A stretch of DNA of 64,000 bases from Streptomyces virginiae (GTDB lineage: Bacteria; Actinomycetota; Actinomycetes; Streptomycetales; Streptomycetaceae): assembly GCF_000720455.1 (NCBI RefSeq), contig NZ_JOAK01000003.1, forward strand, positions 1 to 64,000, written 5' to 3'. Position 1 is the first letter of the stretch; each line of letters begins with the position of its first letter. A program made the position numbers and the translations under genes. Under the pieces are notes generated by a model, which did not search any database, was not told where the DNA came from, and saw only the letters and a list, made by a program, of their open reading frames with translations. Positions 28,839 through 37,568 of this stretch are shown one piece after another.

Positions 28839-28844
28839 TAGCGT
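28839..28844 (+). promoter_or_regulatory. Leaderless -10 element TAGCGT for the mltG-like gene
   Basis: TAGCGT is separated from the ATG at 28851 by exactly six bases (TCCCGC), and no ribosome-binding site is present. Confidence 0.5.
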
Positions 28845-28850
28845 TCCCGC

Positions 28851-29696
28851 ATGAGTCATGAGTACCGGCCGCCCCAGGCCCGATCCCGGCTCACCCGCCG
28901 GGGCCGACTGGCGCTCTTCCTCGGCGTACTGCTCGCGATCGGAGCGGCAGTCCTGACCCCGGTCCTGCGGGGTGGGCAGGGACCGGAGGAACCACGCCAG
29001 CTGGTGATCCCCGAGGGCTGGCGCGCGACGCAGGTGTACTCCGCGGTCGACCGCGCGCTGAAGCTGCCGCCGGGATCCGCGAAATCGGCGGTGGCCACCG
29101 CCGCACTGGCCCTGCCCGCCGAGGCCAAGGGCAACCCGGAGGGGTACCTCTTCCCGGCGACGTACCCGGTGACCTCGAAGACCACCCCGGCCGCGCTGCT
29201 GGCCCACATGGTGCGCACGGCCGACGAGAAGCTCGCCACCAAGGCGGTGGCCGACGGCGGCAGGGCCCACGGGATGACCCCGTACCAGACGGCGACGATG
29301 GCCAGCATCATCGAGGCGGAGGCCGGGACCCGTGCCGACATGGGCAAGGTCGCCCGGGTGGTGCACAACCGGCTCGCGAAGTCGATGCCGCTCCAGATGG
29401 ACTCCACCATCAACTACGCGCTGAACCGCAGCACCGTCGACACCACGCTGAGCGACACCCGGATCGGCAGCCCCTTCAACACGTACGAACGCCAGGGCCT
29501 GCCCCCGACGCCGATCGGCAGCCCGGGTCTGGAGGCGATGGCGGCGGCGGTCGCACCGACGCCCGGCGACTGGCTGTACTTCGTCACCGTCAAGCCGGGG
29601 GACACCCGCTTCTCGGCGACGTACGGGGAGCACAAGAAGCACGTCGCGGAGTTCAACAGACATCGCGCCGCCCATGCGGGCCCGCGCTCCGGGTGA
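28851..29696 (+). CDS. MltG/YceG-like endolytic transglycosylase
   Basis: A 281-aa membrane-anchored protein: a basic N-terminus, one helix (LALFLGVLLAIGAAVLTPVL), then a YceG/MltG domain. Catalytic region MASIIEAEAGTRADMGKVAR carries the conserved Glu, and NTYERQGLPPTPIGSPG is the family signature. Such enzymes cleave nascent glycan strands and set their length. It is shorter than the usual Streptomyces MltG (which lies beside aroE/alaS-type genes), so it is probably a paralogue. The stop precedes the convergent monooxygenase gene. Confidence 0.88.
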   Translation: MSHEYRPPQARSRLTRRGRLALFLGVLLAIGAAVLTPVLRGGQGPEEPRQLVIPEGWRATQVYSAVDRALKLPPGSAKSAVATAALALPAEAKGNPEGYLFPATYPVTSKTTPAALLAHMVRTADEKLATKAVADGGRAHGMTPYQTATMASIIEAEAGTRADMGKVARVVHNRLAKSMPLQMDSTINYALNRSTVDTTLSDTRIGSPFNTYERQGLPPTPIGSPGLEAMAAAVAPTPGDWLYFVTVKPGDTRFSATYGEHKKHVAEFNRHRAAHAGPRSG

Positions 29697-29724
29697 ACCG
29701 GTGCGCCCGCCGCGCCCGGACGGA

Positions 29725-30819
29725 TCAGGACACGGGTGCGGCGGCCCGTTCGCGGGCCAGCAGGCGGCGGATCTCGCGGACCGCCGCCCCGCCGGCGCGG
29801 TTGGCGCCGACGGTCGACGCCGACGGGCCGTAGCCGACCAGGTGGATCCGTTCGTCGCGTACGGCCCGGGTCCCCTCGACCCGGATGCCGCCGCCCGGCT
29901 CGCGCAGCCGCAGCGGGGCCAGGTGGTCGACCGCCGCGCGGAACCCGGTGGCCCACAGGAGGGCGTCCGCGTCCACGCGGCTGCCGTCGGCCCACGCGGC
30001 GCCCGTGGCGGTGATCCGGTCGAAGACGGGCCGTCGGTCCAGGACCCCCGAGGCCAGGCCGCCCCGCACGGCCTCGTTCAGCGGGAGGCCCGTCACGCTG
30101 ACCACGCTCTGCGGCGGCAGCCCCCGGCGGACCCGCTCCTCCACCAGGGCCACGGCGGCCCGCCCCTCGGCCTCGCCGAAGCCTCCGTCGCGGAAGACCG
30201 GCGGGCGCCGCGTCACCCAGGTGGTCTCCGCCGCCACCTCCGCGATCTCCAGCAGGTGCTGGACCGCCGACGTGCCGCCGCCGACCACGATCACCCGGGC
30301 CCCCGCGAACTCCCGCGGCCCGGCGTAGTCCGCGGTGTGCAGCTGGCGGCCGCGGAACGTCTCCTGCCCCGGGTAGCGCGGCCAGAAGGGCCGGTCCCAG
30401 GTCCCGGTGGCGTTGATCAGGGCCCGCGCCGACCAGACGCCGGCCGAGGTCTCCACGCGCAGCCGGCCGCCGTCGCCCTCGCGGACGGCCGAGACGTCCA
30501 CGGGGCGCCGTATGCGCAGGCCGAAGCGGTCCTCGTAGGCGGCGAAGTACTCCCCGATCACCTCCGACGACGGTCGCAGCGGGTCGGCGCCGGTCAGTTC
30601 CATGCCGGGCAGGGCGTGCATGCCGTGGACCTTGCCGTAGGTGAGCGAGGGCCAGCGGAACTGCCAGGCCCCGCCCGGGCGGGGCGCGTGGTCGAGGACC
30701 ACGTGGTCGAGCCCCGCCCGCGTCAGGTGGTACGCGCTGGACAGGCCCGCCTGTCCGGCCCCGACGACCACCACGTCCACGTCCGCGTCCGCGCCCGAGT
30801 CCCACATCAGATCGTTCAC
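29725..30819 (-). CDS. Flavin-containing monooxygenase / NAD(P)-binding FAD oxidoreductase
   Basis: A 364-aa FAD enzyme. The N-terminal Rossmann motif is VVVVGAGQAGLSSAYHL, and a second GxGxxS/A motif VIVVGGGTSAVQHLLEIAE binds NADPH. ALLWATGFRAAVDHL and the C-terminal GYGPSASTVGANRAGG complete the pattern of CzcO/Trk-like monooxygenases. The start is probably GTG 30819; ATG 30807 is the alternative and neither has a strong Shine-Dalgarno. It follows the P450 gene by 38 bp in the same direction, suggesting joint oxidation of an unknown substrate. Confidence 0.85.
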   Translation of the reverse strand: MNDLMWDSGADADVDVVVVGAGQAGLSSAYHLTRAGLDHVVLDHAPRPGGAWQFRWPSLTYGKVHGMHALPGMELTGADPLRPSSEVIGEYFAAYEDRFGLRIRRPVDVSAVREGDGGRLRVETSAGVWSARALINATGTWDRPFWPRYPGQETFRGRQLHTADYAGPREFAGARVIVVGGGTSAVQHLLEIAEVAAETTWVTRRPPVFRDGGFGEAEGRAAVALVEERVRRGLPPQSVVSVTGLPLNEAVRGGLASGVLDRRPVFDRITATGAAWADGSRVDADALLWATGFRAAVDHLAPLRLREPGGGIRVEGTRAVRDERIHLVGYGPSASTVGANRAGGAAVREIRRLLARERAAAPVS

Positions 30820-30857
30820 GGTTCTACCAACTCGCGGCGGGCGCCGGATCTTCCCCC

Positions 30858-32234
30858 CTAGACCTGCCGAGGGCCGCCGGCGGGCCGGCGCAGGGTGGCC
30901 CGCACGGGCCGGTCCGGCTGGAGCGTGAGGCCGGGGAAGACCCCGGCGCATTCGCTCCCGCTGTCGAGGTGGAACCGCTGACCCAGTACGGCCAGTACGA
31001 GCGCGGCCTCCACCAGCGCGAACCGGGCGCCCAGGCAGGCCCGCGGGCCCCCGCCGAAGGGGAACCACGCGTGCTCGGGCACCGGCTGCGGAGCGTCGTC
31101 GTCCCACCGCTCGGGCCGGAAGGCCTCCGGGTCCGGGAACCACCGGCGGTCGCGGTGCACCGACCAGGGACTGGTCCACACCGACGTCCCCGCCGACACC
31201 GGGCGCCCGCCGAGGGTCGCGCCCTCGGTGGCCACCGCCGACATCAGCCAGATCGGCGGATAGATCCGCAGCGTCTCCTTGACCACCTGACGGGTCCACG
31301 GCAGCAGCGCGTAGTCGTCATACGTCGGCAGCCGCCCGCCGAGCACGCGGTCCAGCTCCTCCGTCAGCCGGGCCCGTGCCTCCGGCGCCCCCGACAGCAG
31401 CTGCCAGGCCCAGGTCAGGGTGGTCGAGGTGGTCTCGTGCCCGCCGATGTAGAGGGTGATCGACTCGTCCCGCAGCTCCCTGCGCGACAGCGGGCCGCCG
31501 TGCTCGTCGCGCGCCGCCAGCAGCCGGCTCAACAGGTCGTCGCGCTCCGCGCCGGCCGCCGATGCCGCCTCGTGCTCCCGGATGACGTGCTCGATCTCCC
31601 GGTCGAGGACCGCCACCGCCTCCCGCATGCGGCGCCGTCCGGGAGTGCGCACCCACGGCGGCAGGAACAGCGTCAGCCCCCGGAACTCCGCACCCAGTTC
31701 GCGCTGCGCCGTGGCCATGGCCGCGCTGATGGGCGCCTCCCGGCCGACGGCGTCGCTGCCGAACAGCGTGCGCACGGCGATCCGCTGGGTCAGGCCGGCC
31801 ATCTCCGCGTGCACGTCGATCCGGGCGCCCTCGCGCCACCGGCCCGCCAGTGCGTCCGCGCACTCCACCATCGTGGCGGCGTACGAGCGCACCTGCCGCG
31901 GCCGTACGGCCGGCTGGACCAGGGCGCGCTTGCGCCGCCAGTCGTCCCCGGTGGCGACGACCACCCCGTTGCCCAGCAACTGGCGGAAGGCCCAGCCCAG
32001 TTCACTGGGCTCGAAGGTGGATTCGACGGCGCCGAGGAGTTCACCGGCGTGCTCGGGAAGGGAGACCAGCACGTTGCGCCTGGGGCCGAGGAACCAGGGC
32101 ACCCAGTCCCCGTGGTCGTCGCGCAGCGACTCGAAGAAGGCCAGTGGATCGCGGGCGAAGGCGGGCAGGTTGCCGAGCAGGGGCCAGCGGCGCGGGCCGC
32201 CGCCGCGGGTGCCCGGGTGCAGGGTCGCGGTCAC
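30858..32234 (-). CDS. Cytochrome P450
   Basis: A 458-aa P450 without a membrane anchor. The I-helix is YIGGHETTSTTLTWAW, the K-helix ETLRIYP, and the PERF-like segment FRPERWDDD. The heme-binding loop is FPFGGGPRACLGARFA, carrying the axial Cys. Length and the FGGGPRxCxG form resemble the CYP102/CYP4-like bacterial group. I take GTG 32234 (VTATLHPG); the frame extends to 32267, but that segment looks non-coding. It is paired with the flavin monooxygenase downstream; no ferredoxin gene is adjacent. Confidence 0.9.
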   Translation of the reverse strand: MTATLHPGTRGGGPRRWPLLGNLPAFARDPLAFFESLRDDHGDWVPWFLGPRRNVLVSLPEHAGELLGAVESTFEPSELGWAFRQLLGNGVVVATGDDWRRKRALVQPAVRPRQVRSYAATMVECADALAGRWREGARIDVHAEMAGLTQRIAVRTLFGSDAVGREAPISAAMATAQRELGAEFRGLTLFLPPWVRTPGRRRMREAVAVLDREIEHVIREHEAASAAGAERDDLLSRLLAARDEHGGPLSRRELRDESITLYIGGHETTSTTLTWAWQLLSGAPEARARLTEELDRVLGGRLPTYDDYALLPWTRQVVKETLRIYPPIWLMSAVATEGATLGGRPVSAGTSVWTSPWSVHRDRRWFPDPEAFRPERWDDDAPQPVPEHAWFPFGGGPRACLGARFALVEAALVLAVLGQRFHLDSGSECAGVFPGLTLQPDRPVRATLRRPAGGPRQV

Positions 32235-32309
32235 GCGGGCATGGTGACAGCCGCGCCCGCAGGGCACCAGAGACGTGACGCCCGCGCTGCCGCCCGCCCC
32301 GCCGTCGCG

Positions 32310-33005
32310 TCAGACGGTCCCGCGTGCCGTGCCCGCGGTGCGTGCGGTGAGCCACCCGTAGGCGGCGTCCGCGCTGAACTCCGGCTGCCCGCCCCGGAAG
32401 AGGAGCCCGGCGGACGCGAAGGCCGGGTCGTCCGCGATCTCCGGCGCGTACGGCACCACGACGCACCCCATGCCCGCGGCGCGGGCGGCCCGCGCCCCCG
32501 GCGCCGCGTCCTCCACGACCACGCAGTCGGCCGGCTCGGAGCCCAGCCGGCGGGCCGCCTCCAGGAACACGTCCGGAGCGGGCTTGCCCCGCGGGACCTC
32601 CTCGGCGGACACCACCGTGGTCAGCAGCGCGTCCAGTCCCGTGCCCGCCAGTACGGCGTCGATCGCCTCGCGCGAGGAACCGGAGGCCACGGCCATCGGC
32701 ACGCCCTCCGCGTGCAGCCGTTCGACCAGCCCCCGCATCTGCGGGAAGACCTCGGTCCGGGTGCGCGCGAGGTCGAGGTAGGCGGCGTTCTGCTCGGCGA
32801 GCAACTGCTCCACCGGCGCCTCGATCCCGTACCGGTCCTTGAGGATCTCCAAGGTCTCCAGCGTGCCGATGCCGATGAAGCGGGAGTGCTGCTCCCAGGT
32901 GAAATCGGGGACGCCGTGCCGCTCCAGTGTGCGGCGCCCGGACTCGTAGTAGTTCGGCTCGCTGTCCACCAGGGTGCCGTCGAGATCGAATATGACGGAG
33001 ATCAT
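32310..33005 (-). CDS. HAD-superfamily phosphatase (beta-phosphoglucomutase-like)
   Basis: A 231-aa HAD hydrolase subfamily IA. Motif I VIFDLDGTLVDSEPNYY carries the nucleophile Asp and general acid Asp, motif II VASGSSREA, motif III Lys in PRGKPAPDVF, and motif IV VVVEDAAPGARAA. A helical cap lies between residues 15 and 80. Substrates are likely small phosphorylated sugars or metabolites. The start is ATG 33005 without an evident ribosome-binding site; nine in-frame codons upstream are possible but not favoured. Confidence 0.88.
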   Translation of the reverse strand: MISVIFDLDGTLVDSEPNYYESGRRTLERHGVPDFTWEQHSRFIGIGTLETLEILKDRYGIEAPVEQLLAEQNAAYLDLARTRTEVFPQMRGLVERLHAEGVPMAVASGSSREAIDAVLAGTGLDALLTTVVSAEEVPRGKPAPDVFLEAARRLGSEPADCVVVEDAAPGARAARAAGMGCVVVPYAPEIADDPAFASAGLLFRGGQPEFSADAAYGWLTARTAGTARGTV

Positions 33006-33050
33006 CCGATGTGCCCGTCCTGCCTGTCGCATCCTGTATCGGCCATCCTG

Positions 33051-33530
33051 TCAGGTTTTGCGGGCCTTCCGTCCCACCGATTCGACCAGCGGCAGCAGCC
33101 GGTGCGGGACCCGTTCGCGCAGTGCCACCTCCGTCCGGGTGCGGACCACGCCGGGGAGCTGGATCAGCCGCTGGATCACGTCCTCCAGATGGGCGTTGTC
33201 CCGTGCCGCCACGCGGGTCAGCAGGTCCCCGCCACCGGTGATCGAGAAGGCCTCGATGATCTCGGGTACGGCGGCCAGCGCGTCGCCCACGTCGTCCAGA
33301 TGGCCCTGGGTGACCTCGATGTGCACGAAGGCGAGCACCGGGTGCCCCAGCGCCGCGGGGGAGAGCACCGGTCCGCTCCCGGTGATCACGCCCGTGCGTT
33401 CCAGCCGGTCCAGCCGGGCCTGGAGGGTGCCGCGCGCGACACCGAGGATCCGGGCGTACTCACGGACGCTGGTGCGCGGCTGCTCGATCAGCAGGCGCAG
33501 GATTCTGGTGTCGAGCTCGTCCACCGCCAT
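33051..33530 (-). CDS. Lrp/AsnC-family transcriptional regulator
   Basis: A 159-aa Lrp/AsnC regulator. The N-terminal HTH is LDTRILRLLIEQPRTSVREYARILGVARGTLQARLDRLERTG (only parts quoted as motifs: LDTRILRLLIE and GVARGTLQARLDRL). The C-terminal RAM ligand domain holds VHIEVTQGHLDDV and ITGGGDLLTRVAARD. It probably senses an amino acid. A TAAAGT hexamer six bases before the ATG and absence of a Shine-Dalgarno predict a leaderless mRNA. Confidence 0.9.
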   Translation of the reverse strand: MAVDELDTRILRLLIEQPRTSVREYARILGVARGTLQARLDRLERTGVITGSGPVLSPAALGHPVLAFVHIEVTQGHLDDVGDALAAVPEIIEAFSITGGGDLLTRVAARDNAHLEDVIQRLIQLPGVVRTRTEVALRERVPHRLLPLVESVGRKARKT

Positions 33531-33536
33531 GCTGGG

Positions 33537-33542
33537 ACTTTA
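33537..33542 (-). promoter_or_regulatory. Leaderless -10 element TAAAGT for the Lrp/AsnC gene
   Basis: Minus-strand TAAAGT, six-base spacer CCCAGC, then ATG. It fits TANNNT with leaderless spacing. Confidence 0.55.
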
Positions 33543-33555
33543 CCAATGGCATAGT

Positions 33556-34359
33556 TCAGCGCGGTCGTTCCCGGCCAGGGGCCTGCCCGGTGTGCAGCGC
33601 GGGCTGCCCCCGGTAGGCCAGGCCCACCACCAGCACCGCGGCGGCCGTCGGCAGCAGCAGCCAGCCCACCGCGCAGCCGGCCCGGATCAGCAGCGCCCCG
33701 AGCGCCCCGCCGGCGAACATGGCGAGAACCGACAGACCGCGCAGCTTCCATCCGGCCGTCCCGTATCCGTAGACGGCGTCGCGCCCCATGGCGGAGCCGC
33801 CGAGGAAGGCCGTCATGGACCGGGTGACCAGCGTCGTCGGCACCCCCGGCACGTTCGCCCGCATGATCGTGGTGTTGCGCATGCCCATCGCCAGCGCCAG
33901 GACCGCCATCACCGCCAGGTGCCGCGCGGTCGGCGACCCGTACTGCGGCGCCAGCCCCCAGGCCGCGGCAGCGGCGGCCAGGACGAGCCCGGCCTCGACG
34001 ATCAGGCCCATGACGAACCAGCGCCGCCCGCGGGCCTCCGTCACCGACTCCAGGTGGGAGCCGCAGACCACCCCGAGGACGAACGCGGCCAGCGAGATCC
34101 CGGCCGGCAGCGTCGGCAGGTTGCCCGCCTGCGCGGCACCGAAGGCCAGGAACAGCACGTTGCCGGTCTGCATCGCCGTGAAGGCGGGCCCGAGCCCGAG
34201 CAGGCTCACCGCCTCGATCACCCCGGTCACCGCGGTCAGGGCGACCATCAGCGCCGGCATGTGCGGCGGGAGCCGCGAACCGGCCGTCGGAGCGGCCTTC
34301 CGCTTCTCGTCCATGACGCCCGACAGTGACACGCCCGCCGGGTCCGCCGGTGCCGACAT
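33556..34359 (-). CDS. YoaK-family (DUF1275) membrane protein
   Basis: A 267-aa DUF1275 protein with six to seven membrane helices. Signature elements are TAVTGVIEAVSLLGLGPAFTAMQTGN, where the M/T-G-N motif is typical, and GMRNTTIMRANVPGVPTTLVT. Function is unknown; the family is annotated as putative transport/permease. I use ATG 34359 (MSAPADP), but ATG 34314 (MDEKRK) is equally possible and would widen the divergent promoter gap. It is adjacent to the Lrp/AsnC gene, which reads the same way, 25 bp downstream. Confidence 0.8.
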   Translation of the reverse strand: MSAPADPAGVSLSGVMDEKRKAAPTAGSRLPPHMPALMVALTAVTGVIEAVSLLGLGPAFTAMQTGNVLFLAFGAAQAGNLPTLPAGISLAAFVLGVVCGSHLESVTEARGRRWFVMGLIVEAGLVLAAAAAAWGLAPQYGSPTARHLAVMAVLALAMGMRNTTIMRANVPGVPTTLVTRSMTAFLGGSAMGRDAVYGYGTAGWKLRGLSVLAMFAGGALGALLIRAGCAVGWLLLPTAAAVLVVGLAYRGQPALHTGQAPGRERPR

Positions 34360-34370
34360 GCCGGACGGCA

Positions 34371-34376
34371 TAGGGT
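34371..34376 (+). promoter_or_regulatory. Leaderless -10 element TAGGGT for the histidine phosphatase gene
   Basis: TAGGGT, seven-base spacer, then GTG 34384. The spacer itself contains GGAGG directly against the start codon, too close to act as a normal Shine-Dalgarno. Confidence 0.5.
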
Positions 34377-34383
34377 CCGGAGG

Positions 34384-34977
34384 GTGAGTGACCTGTTGCT
34401 GGTGAGACACGGTGAGACCGCCTGGAGTGCCAACGGGCGGCACACCGGGCGCACCGACGTACCGCTGACCGCCCGCGGGGTCGAGGAGGCCATCTCCCTG
34501 GCGCCCTACTTCCGGGGCCGGCGCCCGGCCCTGGTGCTGGCCAGCCCGCTGCGCCGGGCCGTCGCCACCGCCGAGCTCGCCGGGCTGCCCGGCGCCGGCA
34601 TCGACTCCGACCTGTACGAGTGGGACTACGGCGGCTACGAGGGCATCACCACCGTGGAGATCCACCGGGCCACGCCCGACTGGTCCCTGTGGACCCACGG
34701 CGTCCCGCCCGGCGACGCGGACCACCCCGGCGAGAGCGCCGCCCAGGTGGGCGCCCGCGCGGACCGGGTCCTGGCCCGGGTCGCCCCCGTGCTGCGCGCG
34801 GACGACGGTGACGTGGTGCTCGTCGCCCACGGCCACTTCCTGCGCGTCCTGACCGCCCGCTACCTGCGCCTGGAGCCCGAGCACGGCCGGCTCTTCCTGC
34901 TGCGCACGGGCACCGTCAGCACGCTCTCGACGGAACACGGCCTCCCGGTGATCGCGGGCTGGAACACCCGCCCCTGA
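34384..34977 (+). CDS. Histidine phosphatase family protein (phosphoglycerate mutase-like)
   Basis: A 197-aa acid-phosphatase-like protein. The catalytic RHG is in LLLVRHGETAWSANGRH, the second Arg in ASPLRRAVATAELAG, the acid Glu in LYEWDYGGYEGI, and the second His in VVLVAHGHFLRVL. These residues are all present, so it should be active as a phosphomonoesterase; substrate unknown. GTG start with leaderless-type promoter spacing. It diverges from the DUF1275 gene. Confidence 0.9.
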   Translation: MSDLLLVRHGETAWSANGRHTGRTDVPLTARGVEEAISLAPYFRGRRPALVLASPLRRAVATAELAGLPGAGIDSDLYEWDYGGYEGITTVEIHRATPDWSLWTHGVPPGDADHPGESAAQVGARADRVLARVAPVLRADDGDVVLVAHGHFLRVLTARYLRLEPEHGRLFLLRTGTVSTLSTEHGLPVIAGWNTRP

Positions 34978-35027
34978 TCCGCGCCCCTCGCCTCGCGCGC
35001 CGGGGCCGCCTGCGTGAACATGCGTAC

Positions 35028-36536
35028 ATGAGCCATGACGGTGCGGGCGACGGCCCCGCGACGCCCACCCAGGAAGCGGGGCTCAAGGCCAACGCGATCG
35101 GCTTCCTCGACGCGCTCGTCATCGGCCTGAACTCGACCTCGCCCGCCTACTCCCTGGCCGCCGTCCTCGGGCCGATCGTGGCCCTGGTCGGGATCTACGC
35201 GCCGGGCGTGATGCTGGCCTCCTTCGTGCCGATGCTGCTCATCGCCGCAGCCTTCTACTACCTCAACAAGGTCGACCAGGACTGCGGCACGACCTTCTCC
35301 TGGGTCACCCGGGCCATGGGCCCCTGGGCGGGCTGGCTCGGCGGCTGGGCGATCGCCATGACGGGCGTGCTGGTCATCGGCTCGCTCGCGGACGTCGCCG
35401 TCAACTTCGGGCTGCTCGCCTTCGGCCTGGACGACTGGGCCGCGAACGCCTGGATCCGGCAGGGCCTCACCGTCGCGGTGATCCTGGCCATGACCGCGAT
35501 CTGCGTGATCGGCACCGAGCTGTCCGCCCACCTCCAGGACATCCTCATCCTCGCGCAGGTCTTCTTCCTCCTGGCCTTCGCGGTCGTCGCCATCTACCGC
35601 ATCTACGCCGGCACCAGCACCCTCGAGGAGATCGAGCCGTCCCTCAGCTGGCTCAACCCCTTCGGCGCCGGCGGCGCCGCCCTCACCGGCGGACTGCTGC
35701 TGGGTGTGTTCATGTACTGGGGCTGGGAATCCGCGGTCAACCTCACCGAAGAGGTCGAGAACTCCGCCACCGCACCCGGCCGGGCCGGGATCTGGTCGAC
35801 GGTGATCCTCCTGGTCACCTACCTGTCCGTGGGCTTCGCGGTCGTCGGCTACGCCGGCACCGTCTTCCTCGCCGAGAACGCGGGGGAGGAGGAGGCCATC
35901 TTCGCCGTGCTCGCCCACGAGGTCATGGGCGGCTGGGACTGGATGGTGCTCCTCGCCGTCTGCACCTCCGCGCTGGCCTCCACGCAGACCACGATCATCC
36001 CCGCCTCCCGCACCGCGCTGTCCATGGCCCGCCGGCACGCCCTGCCGCCGCACCTCGCCCACATCCATCCGCGCTTCAGGACCCCCGACGTGAGCACGTG
36101 GTGGGTGGCCGGCATCGCGATCGGCTGGTACCTGATCGTCAACCAGATCAGCGAGAACGCGCTCCTGGACTCGCTCACCGCACTGTCCCTGCTCATCGCC
36201 TTCTACTACGCGCTCACCGGCCTGGCCTGCGCCGTCTACTACCGCCGCCACCTGCTGGAGGGCCCGCACAACTTCCTGCTCATCGGCGTCGGCCCGGTGG
36301 TCGGGGCGGGCCTGCTGATCTGGCTGCTGGTCGAGTCGATCGGCGACATGTCGAACCCGGAGAACTCGGCGAGCGGCGTCTCCTGGTTCGGCCTCGGCCC
36401 GCCGCTGGTCATCGGCATCGCGATCGCCCTCGTCGGCGTGCTCGTCATGTGCTTCTGGCGGGTACGTGACGGCAGGTTCTGGCAGGAGCGCCGCGGAGTG
36501 GTCGACCCGGCCCTCGTCCACGCCAGGAAGCGCTGA
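35028..36536 (+). CDS. APC-superfamily amino acid permease
   Basis: A 502-aa permease with about twelve membrane helices. The N-terminal GLKANAIGFLDALVIGLNSTSPAYSLAAVLG carries the APC helix-1 GxNxxSPAYS-type unwound motif that binds the amino/carboxyl groups of substrate (motif NSTSPAYSLA). LLGVFMYWGWESAVNLTEEVEN in TM6 fits as well. It probably imports amino acids or amines. It is followed 17 bp later by a universal stress protein gene, suggesting an operon. Confidence 0.9.
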   Translation: MSHDGAGDGPATPTQEAGLKANAIGFLDALVIGLNSTSPAYSLAAVLGPIVALVGIYAPGVMLASFVPMLLIAAAFYYLNKVDQDCGTTFSWVTRAMGPWAGWLGGWAIAMTGVLVIGSLADVAVNFGLLAFGLDDWAANAWIRQGLTVAVILAMTAICVIGTELSAHLQDILILAQVFFLLAFAVVAIYRIYAGTSTLEEIEPSLSWLNPFGAGGAALTGGLLLGVFMYWGWESAVNLTEEVENSATAPGRAGIWSTVILLVTYLSVGFAVVGYAGTVFLAENAGEEEAIFAVLAHEVMGGWDWMVLLAVCTSALASTQTTIIPASRTALSMARRHALPPHLAHIHPRFRTPDVSTWWVAGIAIGWYLIVNQISENALLDSLTALSLLIAFYYALTGLACAVYYRRHLLEGPHNFLLIGVGPVVGAGLLIWLLVESIGDMSNPENSASGVSWFGLGPPLVIGIAIALVGVLVMCFWRVRDGRFWQERRGVVDPALVHARKR

Positions 36537-36553
36537 GGAGGCAGGAGGCCCCG

Positions 36554-36982
36554 ATGTCCGTGGTCCTTGGATACGACGAGTCGCCCGGCGCGGAACGGGC
36601 CCTGTACGTGGCGCTGGAGGTGGCCACCGCCTTCGGCGAGCCGCTCGTCCTCGTCTACGGAGCCGCCGCCCCGGGCAGCACCGGCGAGGAGTACCGGGCC
36701 CACCGCGAAGCCGTCCGCCAGGCGGGCCGCAGCGCCCTCGCCCACGCCGTCGAGGAGGCCGACGCCGCCGGTGTCCCCTCCACGGTCGAAGTCGTCGACG
36801 AGAAGCCGGCCCAGGCCCTGCTCGACGCCGCCGAACGCCACGGAGCCCGGGTCATCATCGTCGGCAGCTGGGGCGACAGCCCGATGCGCGGCGCCCTGCT
36901 CGGCTCCACCCCGCACAAACTCCTGCACCTCTCGCCGGTCCCCGTCCTGTGCGTACCGACCGAGAGCCCGCCGCCACGCTGA
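36554..36982 (+). CDS. Universal stress protein (UspA family)
   Basis: A 142-aa Usp domain: VVLGYDESPGAERALYVALE at the N-terminus, the VVDEKPAQALLDAAERHGA helix, and the ATP-binding G-2x-G-9x-G(S) motif in VGSWGDSPMRGALLGSTPHK. It should bind ATP. A purine-rich GAGGAGGCAGGAGG stretch lies just upstream of the ATG. It is linked to the permease gene before it. Confidence 0.9.
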   Translation: MSVVLGYDESPGAERALYVALEVATAFGEPLVLVYGAAAPGSTGEEYRAHREAVRQAGRSALAHAVEEADAAGVPSTVEVVDEKPAQALLDAAERHGARVIIVGSWGDSPMRGALLGSTPHKLLHLSPVPVLCVPTESPPPR

Positions 36983-37011
36983 ATTCCGCGGGCGGCCGAC
37001 AGGCCACCCCC

Positions 37012-37017
37012 TACGAT
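37012..37017 (+). promoter_or_regulatory. Leaderless -10 element TACGAT for the GNAT gene
   Basis: TACGAT followed by six bases and ATG 37024; no ribosome-binding site. Confidence 0.5.
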
Positions 37018-37023
37018 GCTGCG

Positions 37024-37533
37024 ATGACGGAACTCCAGCGGCTCCGAGCCGAACACGCCCCGGCCCTGCTCGCGTTCGAGCGTGCCAACCGCGCCTACTT
37101 CGCGGAGTCGGTGCCCGACCGTGGAGACGCGTACTTCGCCGACTTCGACACCCGCCACGGCGAACTCCTCGCCGGGCAGGCCGCCGGCCGTGACCACCTG
37201 CACCTGATCGTCGGCGGGGACGGGGAGGTGCTGGGCCGGATCAACCTCATCGACGTCGAGGACGGCTCCGCCGAACTGGGCTTCCGCGTCGCGAAGGCCG
37301 CGGCCGGCCGCGGCCTGGCCACCAGCGCCGTCCGGCAGGTCCTGGTGCTCGCCGCGGACACGTACGGGCTGCGGACCCTGCACGCCGCCGCGACCGTCGA
37401 CAACACCGGATCGCGCACGGTCCTGCAGCGCACCGGGTTCCTGCCGGTGGGCGAGACCGTACTGGACGGCCGCCCCGCGGTCCGCTACGTACGGGGCCTG
37501 GCGGAGGAAGGGCAGCGGCCGACGGGCGCCTGA
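37024..37533 (+). CDS. GNAT-family N-acetyltransferase (RimJ/RimL-like)
   Basis: A 169-aa acetyltransferase. The acetyl-CoA loop is VAKAAAGRGLATSAVRQVL (Q/RxxGxG/A variant AGRGLA), with ELGFRV before it and VDNTGSRTVLQRTGFLPVGE after it. These match the RimJ/RimL type that acetylates N-termini or small amines. The start is set by the leaderless promoter at 37012; the frame continues upstream but has no start signal. It is convergent with the antiporter gene. Confidence 0.87.
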   Translation: MTELQRLRAEHAPALLAFERANRAYFAESVPDRGDAYFADFDTRHGELLAGQAAGRDHLHLIVGGDGEVLGRINLIDVEDGSAELGFRVAKAAAGRGLATSAVRQVLVLAADTYGLRTLHAAATVDNTGSRTVLQRTGFLPVGETVLDGRPAVRYVRGLAEEGQRPTGA

Positions 37534-37568
37534 AGAGCCGTCAGACACCCGCCGGCCGGGTCCGGTCG

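Noticed and set aside
29725..36982. Extending the NRPS cluster leftward to include the P450, monooxygenase, permease and stress protein
   Set aside because: These genes read in mixed directions, have their own leaderless promoters and no biosynthetic link; the antiporter at 37569 is the last gene coupled to the halogenase arm.
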